From: Protonemura montana
Taxonomy: Eukaryota; Arthropoda; Insecta; Plecoptera; Nemouridae
Length of the DNA stretch: 64,000 nt
Direction of reading: 5' to 3'
NCBI GenBank assembly: GCA_947568835.1
Contig: OX387612.1
Coordinates: 9,920,001 to 9,984,000 of the forward strand
Made by a program: the position numbers and the translations under genes. The notes under the pieces are model-generated. The model ran no database searches, was not told the DNA's origin, and saw nothing but the letters and a program-made list of their open reading frames with translations. Position 1 is the stretch's first letter. Each line of letters starts with the position of its first letter. Positions 33,501-41,700 of the stretch are shown one piece after another.

Positions 33501-34413
33501 CGGGGCCGACCTTGTGTTCGCATCTTCTCTCATGAGCTAGACTGTAAACATAACAAAAACTATTTGAAATAAAGACATCTTTCCAATAAAACTTCCTAAC
33601 CAAATTGACGATGGCAGGCCGTAACCCATACCTTTGCTCTTGCCCTTGGCAGCAAATGACAGGCAAAGCCCCTGCGAATCGAACACATTGAAGTAGTCGA
33701 AGTTGATCGCGAATGGTATCTGCGGAGCGTAGCATATCGCGAAGGCGAACGACTTGTTGGGTTCCACTGAGCATCGTTCGGTACTCAATCTGAAGAAGTT
33801 GTCTACTGCACGGGCGGCAGGGTCCTGTTTGATTTCGTACGTTTGACACACCTGAAAATAAGATAAGATATAAATTAAAATGCTAAGCAATGTTCCCATC
33901 ACTGTGGCACTAGCCTAGCAGAATTGGTAAATGAGTGGGTGATGACGAGAATGATGTCGAACTTAATCAGCCAAGAAGAAAGGAGAAACCTGGTCCCAAC
34001 ACGTAGCCTACTCTTGTCAAAGAGCGCCAACATCCCTTCCGAAAGACAGTACAATTTGATTCCTCTGTAAATCCATGCTGCCGAGAAATTAATAAGCTAG
34101 GCAAGTGAATATGTTTTACTAGCTTCAATACCACCAAACATCTTTCCCCTCTCCAAGGAAACAACCTAATTACCGATGTGTTGTTCGTTATCTCCCATTT
34201 TTTGTAGCTTTCTGTTCCGTTCGGAACATCGCCAAAGTCTAAGATTGAGACGCCCTGCTTCGGGGTTTGCAGACTTATGTTGATGCTGTTTTCGCGGTGC
34301 GGTGACAGCTGTATAGACTTGCTCCCGAAGCTCATCGAGCTGGAGCTTACATCCTCGGGAATGTCGACCTGGGTCCCCGCAAAAATAATGTGGGGGGTAT
34401 TACCATGAGCCAT
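21544..34413 (-). CDS. CFAP65: CFAP65-like (CCDC108) axonemal protein with ASH/MSP-type domains, 13 exons
   Basis: Predicted exons on the minus strand are 34413-34174, 33851-33632, 33262-32991, 32212-31930, 31452-31068, 30381-30094, 29652-28984, 28172-27899, 27327-26923, 26022-25769, 24985-24733, 23481-23258 and 21943-21544 (TGA). The frame stays open over all joins, about 1388 aa. Repeated Ig-like ASH/MSP patterns appear, such as ILDFGDVPNGTES, VIDFGATLVGVEE, RVLEFGPSLLESKLSGKFCL and FFVKNQTAQMYTYDWHE. CFAP65 is a central-apparatus/flagellar protein needed for sperm motility in vertebrates; here that role is inferred. Human CFAP65 is longer (about 1925 aa), so 5' exons may be missing. The ATG at 34413 has a good context (AAGATGG), but upstream exons are possible. 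Other ASH proteins (HYDIN, CFAP47, CFAP74) are less likely. Confidence 0.75.
21955..22560 (+). repeat. 114-bp minisatellite, locus 2
   Basis: About 5.3 copies with starts at 21955, 22069 and 22183 (exact 114-bp spacing). The first unit begins 11 bases from the acceptor of the last CFAP65-like exon. The unit is the same as at 18600, 48950 and 59895. Confidence 0.95.
22570..23257. other. CFAP65-like intron 12, remainder
   Basis: No repeat or coding sequence recognised. Confidence 0.4.
23482..24732. other. CFAP65-like intron 11
   Basis: AT-rich. The stretch at 24240-24680 is open in several frames, with lysine/phenylalanine-rich translations typical of low-complexity DNA. No gene is supported. 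Confidence 0.45.
25081..25457. mobile_element. Intact MITE with 7-bp target duplication
   Basis: The element is 25088-25450 (363 bp). It has long terminal inverted repeats: CGTTGAGTGTAGGTTATAG at the left is answered by the complementary end CTAAACTCAACG, and CGTGAAAGATGG by CCATCTTTCACG. The inner arms also pair around a short centre (GCCACTGTCGTATGAAATTT). The duplication CTACCAC flanks it (25081-25087 and 25451-25457). No ORF. Confidence 0.9.
25455..25645 (+). repeat. 49-bp minisatellite, locus 1
   Basis: Four copies of a 49-bp unit with AGATAAAGCTTACACAGAT and ATTCCATCCTTACAGGGCAA. It adjoins the MITE on its right side. The reverse complement of the same unit forms another array at 31670-31928. 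Confidence 0.9.
26345..26535 (+). repeat. tRNA-like tandem repeat, ~78-bp unit
   Basis: About 2.5 units. Each has an A-box-like TATCCTGGTAGTGAGAGCGC and a B-box-like CCCAGGTTCGATCCTGG, in tRNA spacing. In the second and third units the T-loop is degraded (GGTTTGGTCC, GGTCTC). The ends GGTGGCC could pair as an acceptor-like stem. It lies in an intron of the CFAP65-like gene, on the opposite strand. Confidence 0.6.
26597..26711. mobile_element. Short foldback MITE (115 bp)
   Basis: Ends GATATTTGCGGTTTTTTGGT and its near-complement ACCAAATAACCACAAATATC form a ~30-bp terminal inverted repeat around GCTCTT/AAGAGC. Half-copies with AAGAGCGTTAACCAAAA-type ends occur at about 58110-58195 and 61730-61820. 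Confidence 0.7.
26796..26823 (+). repeat. Interstitial (TTAGG)n tract
   Basis: Five uninterrupted TAGGT units followed by TAGAT. TTAGG is the telomeric repeat of most arthropods; an interstitial tract this short can arise by double-strand-break repair. It lies 100 bases downstream (in gene direction) of a CFAP65-like exon donor. Confidence 0.8.
27375..27470 (-). mobile_element. tRNA-like element, copy 1
   Basis: On the minus strand GTTTGGTTAGAGCAACACC and GATCGGGGTTTGAGTCCCCG give tRNA-type A and B boxes with a strong T-arm. The same unit recurs at 47365-47438 and 52881-52952. The A-box flank of this copy is more diverged. Confidence 0.65.
28815..28845 (+). mobile_element. Possible LINE 3' end
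   Basis: An AACAAATAAATAAATAAAC tail follows a short AT-rich stretch. It resembles the 3' ends on the other strand at 52094 and 63054. Only the tail is recognisable. Confidence 0.35.
30430..30745. mobile_element. Older copy of the 7-bp-TSD MITE family
   Basis: Shares GATGGCGCTTGCA, ACAATTA, CTCAAAATAT and GACTGTGACTCCAC in order with the copies at 10990-15113 and 25088-25450. It is diverged and its ends are not clear. It lies just beyond the acceptor side of the CFAP65-like exon 30381-30094. Confidence 0.6.
30826..31035 (-). pseudogene. LINE reverse-transcriptase ORF, C-terminal fragment
   Basis: The minus-strand frame reads SIHNHNTGSRNN, then TKGTSNYNKLSKEIRNIKTI and SKFKTKLYEKF. This matches the terminal region of CR1/jockey-like ORF2 proteins (NTR..., YN.LP..I, FK..LK..). 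It is 5' truncated and begins only about 35 bases after the donor of a CFAP65-like exon (31068). Confidence 0.6.
31670..31928 (-). repeat. 49-bp minisatellite, locus 2 (inverted relative to locus 1)
   Basis: About five copies of the reverse complement of the unit at 25455 (GGATGGAATATCTGTGCAAG, CTTTATCTGTGGTAG). The array runs up to the donor of exon 32212-31930. Confidence 0.9.
32540..32890 (-). mobile_element. 5S-derived SINE copy in CFAP65-like intron 3
   Basis: Reverse complement shows the 5S-like head (GGTTCTCATGAGATCATCAA, AGTTAAGCAACACTGC, GGATGGGT) at about 32885-32810 and the shared body down to 32560. More diverged than the copy at 17152. Confidence 0.8.
33900..34165 (-). mobile_element. 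Old 5S-derived SINE body fragment
   Basis: The minus strand matches the body of the 17152 and 32540 copies (CATGCTGCCGAGA, CAACACGTAGCCTACTC on the plus strand). No 5S-like head is left; 5' truncated. Confidence 0.7.
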
Positions 34414-34604
34414 CTTGTTAAGTTTTTACTGAAACTTGTTCAATCTTTTTACACATTTTAACAACAGTTACCGTAGCCACCTTCAAATTGGTTGACTTTT
34501 TTTGTTGGCCAAATGATTGTTGCAGGATTTTTGGTTTCTCAGGTGTTTTTTAAATGGCAGCTCAAAACAGCAAGCTATGGTAAGAAGGGGAGCAAGGCTG
34601 AAAA

Positions 34605-34700
34605 AAATGTATGACTGGACCGAGTAAAAAATCAGGAGATCTAAAATTACTAGTAAGATGCTCTACTAGTTGAGCTAAACTAGCACACAAGGTTCTAGTC
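34605..34700 (-). mobile_element. tRNA-derived repeat remnant
   Basis: On the minus strand TTTAGCTCAACTAGTAGAGC is a near-perfect tRNA D-arm/A-box. The T-arm region is degraded. The surrounding open frame is the kind of spurious translation tRNA-derived SINEs give. Confidence 0.5.
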
Positions 34701-35320
34701 TTGTGGATCTCCCAATAATTTGATCTCCCAAAGGAGAAGAGTACAAGGCCACTTGTCCGCAGGTGGGTACTTAGCAACTCAGAGTGTGTGCTAATTCAAT
34801 GGCCCCATAAGTAGGCACAGCTGTCTCTATTCCCACAATCCCATTTCTATTGGTGAGAGATTAACGGCAGTTGCAGGATGTTTGGTTTTTCTGTTATTTT
34901 TTAATTGATTCTAATCCAGGTCTGTGCAAAATAAGATGTAGGGTAACATGTGATCTAATTTTTGTTAAAAAATTCGATTGGGCTATGTATATTATGTTTA
35001 TACTATGTACATGTACTTTTCAGTAGCCACTTAAACAAGCAAACAAACACTAGATTCAAGAATTAGGAAAGTAGATTTTTTTCTTTAAGTTCCTTTTAAA
35101 ATATTGTGAAAAAATATGATGAAGAAATGTTTAAAACAGGTAGATGATTCACAGCCTGAGTATTCAAAATTGTAAGGTTTGGAACAAAGATCTTTTAAGT
35201 GTGGAACCGTTGAGTGTGCCACTCAAATGAGGAACGTAACATCCAAGTATGATAATCACATTTGCAAGGTTAAGCAAGTAAATCAAGCAAAGGGGAGTGG
35301 ATTTGCTGTGAAACACATAC

Positions 35321-35441
35321 CTTTACATTCTTTCCATGACCGAGATGTTGACTTCACCCACCAAATGCATTTGAGGTATGTCTCACAGAACACTGGAACC
35401 AGAGCTGGAACGGAGACATGTGAGTTTGGAAACCTGTTCAC
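35321..35441 (-). CDS. Possible additional 5' exon of the CFAP65-like gene
   Basis: A minus-strand frame reads VNRFPNSHVSVPALVPVF, then CETYLKCIWWVKSTSRSWKE, ending at a GTATGT donor (35320-35315). The Trp/Cys-rich pattern looks coding and could belong to an ASH-protein N-terminus. The donor leaves phase 1, which does not join directly to the exon at 34413, so an intermediate exon or another start would be needed. Another short candidate exon lies at about 35895-35965. Confidence 0.3.
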
Positions 35442-36591
35442 CTCAAAATGTGGACAAATTATTACTAATAAAGATAATAAACTTCTCTGAAATATTATAA
35501 GATGGAGAAAAAGTGACCCACTATTGTTTTCAATTCTTGGTTCCTTCAAGACACACAGAGTACAGAATATCTTAGACATCTCCAGACAGAATTTTGCTCG
35601 AAGTTAACAAGCATGCGGAATACAAATGACAGGTTAGGTTACAGTTGTGTTAGCCTTACCTTGCTACAAGCTGGTGGACTCTGATTACACATTGCCAACT
35701 TTAGAATGCAAAATAAAGCCAGTCTTCACCGGGGAGTTTGAAATTAACCAGAAAATTATGACCAAACAATGCATCATGCACTTAAATTCTTTGTGGATTT
35801 ATCAGTTTATTTACGTGAAATTAATTCTATTGAAAAATAAGAACTTAAATGCAAAACTAAAAGTCTTAATGACTTCTGCTAAATACCTACCGTACAGTAG
35901 CGGATTCTAGCAATGGCTGCCAAGAAGCAGTTTGCGAGCTTGGTTTCCTGCCTAAACCTGATAGAAGTTAAAAGTAATCTAAAACATATTAATTTTAACT
36001 TTGGATGATAAACATTTATTGTTTTTCATTAAATATTTTGTTTTCCTGGAATTATTAAATGTTTCAACCAAAGAAAAACATTATTTTGTTGCTTTTAAAT
36101 CGGATAGTTAACAGTAGCATCATGGTGTCATATTTTCCTGGTTGGTACAAGCACCCCAGAAAGTGGCAAACTCAAATTAATCCTAGTGTATGACCCTTAT
36201 GTCACTAGTGGATACTTAGCTCCAAAGACCATAGATTGCTTAGCTCGCAAAATCTAAAACGCCATCTAAAGGCACCAACTCAACATAGCGCATCGACAAA
36301 AGAGCCTTAAAAAACACGCGATTGCACTGAATGAAACAGACTTACAATAACAAAAATTTGGTTTTCATTTACTTAATGAAGGAGGGGTACTACCTTGACA
36401 TTTTTACAGATGATAGATGATAGAGTACGTGACGACCTTTCGATCCATGATAGTCTAAATTTTTGGCCCAGTCCTGGACAAAAAAAGGCTAAATTTTACA
36501 AAATTTTAGTTTTCAATTATTTGCGCAAATTAATATAATACTTCTGTTGAACTAAGTTTTACGTGGACGGCTCCGACGGATACAATTGGGG

Positions 36592-36660
36592 GGGAGCCGG
36601 GAATCGAACTGCGGACCCCACGCATTAGAATCCCTGACCATCCCAATGTGCTATGAGGAG
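36592..36660 (-). repeat. tRNA-like unit
   Basis: On the minus strand TAGCACATTGGGATGGTCAG (A-box-like) is followed by GCAGTTCGATTCCCGGC (clean B box) at tRNA spacing. A second unit follows at 36728. Confidence 0.5.
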
Positions 36661-36727
36661 GTGTACTATCTACTCAATTTGTTATCAATCACGTAATCAC
36701 GTGATGCAATCTGTCACTCAGAACAAA

Positions 36728-36792
36728 AAACGGAGTGGACAGGATTCGAACCCGGCCTCGCCCGGTGAAACTCGCAGAGTTTCACCATGTCT
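36728..36792 (-). repeat. tRNA-like unit
   Basis: The minus strand has CCGGGTTCGAATCCTGTCC, a perfect B box and T-arm, preceded by ACATGGTGAAACTCTGCGAG. It is near the unit at 36592 and in the same orientation, as in the 1-5 kb array. Confidence 0.5.
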
Positions 36793-37426
36793 TATTTAAC
36801 CTGTCCATGTCATATAACAATTTGTGTAACCTATATTCTGTGCAAGCAACCATTGTGTTATGTATGCTGTATGTTCACATAACTATCAATAAATCATGTA
36901 ATGTACAAGAAGAAAGACAACAAACAAATACAAATACAAAAATTGCGACCAAGCTGAGTTGTGTTTCCTACTTTCCTCTTCCTTTATTCATTTTAAAATA
37001 AGAATAAATAACTCAAACACCAAATCAACCAAGTTTCTACATTTTTATTTAAAAAATCACGACAGTATACAATTTAATATTAATCTTAACGGTATTTTCG
37101 ACAGTTAAAACATGGTTTGGCACGATCTCTATTGACGTCAGCCAAGACCGAGGCCCTCCTAGGCTTAGTTCACAACAAACGTGCTTTGCGTCAGCGCCAC
37201 AGCACATTTTTAAGTTCCTTTTCTCAAGCCTTTGTGTCTACTCGTTCATTTTACAACAAGTCCATTAGCTTTGCTGATCAAAATACATGCATTGCACACA
37301 GTTAATTATTACTGAGCCTCCACCTTGCAACCTTGCAAGGCCTTGCAGCCAGGGATTAGTTTGTTAATTGAAAGAGACGTTAGACTTCCCAGCAGCATTT
37401 GATTTTTTTGCATATATTTTAATGAT

Positions 37427-37519
37427 TAGAACCACCAACAAATATGGCCGACACACCCTTCTTGCCTTGGACCTCTTAAGTTAGCATTCCGAGTGTTGAC
37501 CATTTTTGTTGGTGGTTCC
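37427..37519. mobile_element. Short foldback MITE (~93 bp)
   Basis: Ends AGAACCACCAACAAATATGG and CCATTTTTGTTGGTGGTTC form an inverted repeat of about 20 bp. A half-copy with AATCACCAACAAAAATGG lies at 28208-28230. Confidence 0.65.
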
Positions 37520-37942
37520 TGTCCTGAAAAGATATATTCACAAGTAGGTACCTAATATTTATTATTAGGTTCACTAACAAGTACCTAAGATTTCTTATTA
37601 AGGTATGAGGTTCACAATCAAACCTCTGCCTTCTTCATGCTAGACAAAGCAACACAAAATATAGTTTAATATTTGTTTGTCACCCTTGACATGGCAAATT
37701 CAGCTCAAAAAAAATGCATTTTAGCACTGTTCACTACGGTTCCATCTTCAAATAAGGAACCGTAACAGGGTAAAGATGCAATTTGGTAAAAATGAACCCA
37801 AGCGCTTGCTTTCGCTGTAAAACAAGTCAAATTTTTAGAGTGTAACAACCAAAAAAGCGATGCTGACGCAAAAAGCGTTTCCTGTGGACGGAGCTTCAGC
37901 GAGAGACCGCAACTTATTGGCTCTGTCGTCGGACCGAATCAG

Positions 37943-38786
37943 TTAGATGAGCTCCGCGATGAACTCTGGCTGGCCGTCGCGGTTCACAGATAGCGCGCCG
38001 CCGGGGATCTGCGGCACTTGAAACGTCGACCCGTGGAACGTCTCGTACATCTGGAACGAGCGGCGGTCGTGACCAGAATTTATTGACTTTCTTGTGACAT
38101 TTTTAACATTATACTTTTTTAATATTTTACTATTTTTGTTGTCGCCATACTTCACATAACATTTTTCTATGTTCAATTGAAAGAAATAATAAATAAATAA
38201 ATATTCCAGATTGGGTTCTGCTTAGAAAAAAAAAAACTACTTGAAAACGGTTTTCAATGTCAGTGAAAGTCTTGGCTATTTTCTAATGTTTCCTAGTAAC
38301 TACTGGAACATTGTAAGTTGTATCCCTTCTCTGTCTTTTGCAAGCGACAGTTTCTATCTTGATAAGTTAAGTTTCCTTCCTCTTCTGCAAATCACCAGGC
38401 TTTTAGCACTTCATTCCACAAATTAGAATATAGAATGTAATAAAAAAGTAATTTTAAGTACCTACCCATAACATGTCTGTACATTCTAAGGAATTCTAAT
38501 GACAGTAAACATAACAAAACAAAAACATTACAAAAACTGTTCTCTTGATATTCGATACCCTTTTAGGAACAAATTTCTTGGTCTACTTACCGGTGTCGTA
38601 CTGCGAAGAGTGGCGTAGTCTGCGTTGTCTGCGCCACCAGCCATGGAGCCCGGCCCGGTGCCACGCCGCGACGGCGGCTGAATCGTGGCGTACGTGTTGT
38701 CTTGCGAGAAGCCCGGCGAGCTGTCGTTTGTTGGTTCGCTGAAGACCTGCATCGTCAGCTCCTGTTCTTCGTACAGCTTCAGCTTT
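37943..38786 (-). other. Cytoplasmic tail exons of the cadherin
   Basis: Exon 38786-38591 encodes KLKLYEEQELTMQVFSEP, then DNTYATIQPP and DNADYATLRS. The last exon ends PEFIAELI. Two Tyr-x-x-Ile/Leu motifs lie 26 residues apart (Tyr to Tyr), usable as SH2 or AP2 docking sites. The C-terminal E-L-I fits a class III PDZ ligand. The last-exon acceptor is ambiguous: CAG at 38051-38053 or AG at 38087-38088, both in the same frame. Confidence 0.65.
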
Positions 38787-41700
38787 CTGGAAATAACAAG
38801 GGGAATAAGAGCGATGATGAACATGTTAAACAAACAAAATAATGCAAAAACTTTTTAAACTGGGTTTTGAATGCTAAGTGAAGAACAACTAAATTTCCCA
38901 ACATTTTGTAACTTGTACCTGTTTCTTTATCAAGGGTTAAAGTACTTCTGACAATTTTCCAATAACAAAAGAACGACAAAAAATTATAACAATTACCTTG
39001 TTCAAGAATTAAAAATCCAGTTGAAATATTTTTTCTTAAAACTAGTGCTAACATTAGATAAAGTAGAAATGAGTCTAAAAACAATCGTAATGTGATGCTA
39101 CTTGCTTATTTTTATTTTGCTATTCTTTGATTGTGATCTTATTTGTTGGGAAGAAAATAGAGAAAGAAGTGAAGAAATATAGTGTCGGTCGTTTTTCAGA
39201 AATTTATAACTCAACTTCTTGAATGTTGCTAGGGAAAATTGTCTGCAGATTTTTTTTTTTTGTGTTTGCTTCAAGTTAATTCAGTATTTTCATTATAAGA
39301 ACCACTATTAAGAATGGTTGACCCACAGTCTTCTAGCTTCTAATAGTTCTATAGTTTTCTTCTAATAGTTCTATTACAAATAATACTATAAAAGGCATGT
39401 TCGACTGGTAATGTGACTTTGCCCCAGTGCAACTTTCACGTGTTCGACTGGACATGTGACTCTGTCCCAGTGCAACTTTCACGTGTTCGACTGGGCATGT
39501 GACTCTGTCCCAGTGCAACTTTCACGTGTTCAACTGGGCATGTGACTCTGTCCCAGTGCAACTTTCACTTGTTCGACTGGTCATGTGACTCTGCCCCAGT
39601 GCAACTTTCACTTGTTCGACTGGTCATGTGACTCTGCCCCAGTGCAACTTTCACTTGTTCGACTGGGCATGTGACTTTGCCCCAGTGCAACTTTCACGTG
39701 TTCGACTGGGCGTGTGACTCTGCCCCAGTGCAACTTTCATGTGTCCGACTGGTAATGTGACTTTGCCCCAGTGCAACTTTCACGTGCTCGACTGGGCATG
39801 TGACTCTGCCCCAGTGCTACTTTCTCGTGTTCGACTGGACATGTGACTCTGCTCCAGTGCAACTTTCATGTGTTCGACTGGCAGAGTTGCTCGCTCTCAG
39901 GTCACTCCCGGTGCACTCTTCTTGCTCCAAGAATTTCGACGGCACAATTGTAAAACAAATGCATGAACTGACGTCTAGTGGTCACGTGTTCGGGTGGGAG
40001 CGCTCTCGCTTGGAGCTGGTGCAAACCCGGTGGAGAGCATGACGTCATCGAGCAAGTCATAAACCCACCCTGGTGCAGGCCGGTCCAAAACGCCATAAGG
40101 AGTAAGGAAAGTAAGAAAAATGCACAACCTATAATTGTGCACTTACTGTTCGATCCACAAGGGGTTCTCGGTGGTATTCAAGTCATCAAGAATTTCTTTC
40201 TTAATGAGCGCTTCTTTTTTCTTGAGATCTGAAGGGGTTGTCATCACCCTGCAAAAACACATAAATATTCACAAGTCTGAATCGTTACAAGCATTTTCAG
40301 GTGACCTTATCAAATTGATATCAAATAATTGGGTTTCTTATCGAAGTTGAATAAAGGATTGTTCAGTGCCAGCCACGTCAGTAACATGGAGTCGCTGACT
40401 TAAGTTTTTTACAATAGTTAGCGACATGACAAATTGATGACACGGATTTAATATCCTCATGAGGGAATGGCTATGTAAAAGAAATCATTGCTGGCAGTTT
40501 AGAAATCTTACGTAGGAACACGTTAGCTCAGATAGAGAAAAAGAGAAGGTTATGACAGAGATAACGGTTTTGAATCTCAACAGTTCGAGTAAATGTCCCA
40601 GCAAATGTCATGGAAAACATGAAATATAAGATGAAGGGCTACGAACCAATGCCTTAGACAGCAGCAGACGACAACGAACGTAATGACCCCGACGAACATG
40701 ACAATCAGAAGAGCGATAAGTGCGGCCAGCGCTGGATCGAACGACTCTTCCCGAACGCCGACAAACGCAGGCTACGGAACAAAATTGAAAATTCTAAATG
40801 ATGACATTTTTATAAAATTTTACCCATGGGAGGATAAAAAAGTAATCTAATTTGTTGAAATCAGACCTTCGGCTTCAAAACAATGCACTAAAAGATCCGT
40901 AGGAAGTTAATACCTAAAATTATATAATTGAATTCCCCCATGGCTACCACCAAAACAAATGGGCAGGCAGTAATTGAATATTGAAATAGGAAAAGTAAGA
41001 AAAGTACTCCTGTATCGTTAGGTGCAAAACTGTTTAACACTTTAACAAATAACTACAAGATTATGAAAGCAAAAACTCTTACACTTTGACTAAAAAAATA
41101 TTTACTATTAGAATAATAATCAAATAATATATTTTTTTTAAAAGGTAAACTTTTATTATGAATCTTCATTTTTGGTGTTTGGCAAGTACTTTCTTAACCT
41201 TACAGTTATTTTTTTTAATCCCTCAATTTTAAAAGCACTATTTTTGTTCCTAGTAGTTCATCGTATATTACGTTAATAAATGTTCAAAAAGGGTTATTTT
41301 ATGTTAATATGTAAGTTTAATAGCATAAAACTTGCCAACAAAGTAAAGATATCAGAAACAAATCAAATCTAGAGTCACCAAGATGTTGTTTAATTCAGCG
41401 GAATGTCGACTCACCATAACGTTCTCGATGGCGAACCCAGCGTAATAGTCTTTCAAGAAGTCATACTTGGCGTCGATGACTTTGAGCATGGCCGGCACCG
41501 GGGCAATGGTCTGCGTAGCTTTATCCACCATGTGCAGATACATGTCACACCTGATAAAACGCAATGAAATTAAAAAACAAACAATAGCAGTATTTTTTTT
41601 CGTACAAAAATTGCCAATTATTTCGTTGTCCTTATCGCCGCACTGTTTAGACAACTGGCCAAGTGACACTGGTCTAATGGCATAAGTAAATACGTAGGTG

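Larger units (their letters stand above)
36000..37942. other. Region between the cadherin 3' end and the CFAP65-like gene
   Basis: AT-rich. Contains two tRNA-like units and a small MITE listed separately. TTTATT near 37557 (AATAAA on the minus strand) could be the cadherin poly(A) signal. No gene seen. Confidence 0.4.

Noticed and set aside
35179-35490. 103-aa plus-strand ORF
   Set aside because: No motif; the opposite strand has a more protein-like frame with a splice donor, so this is probably its shadow.
39398-39882. CRISPR array
   Set aside because: Regular 43-bp units with no unique spacers, in a eukaryotic intron; it is a minisatellite.
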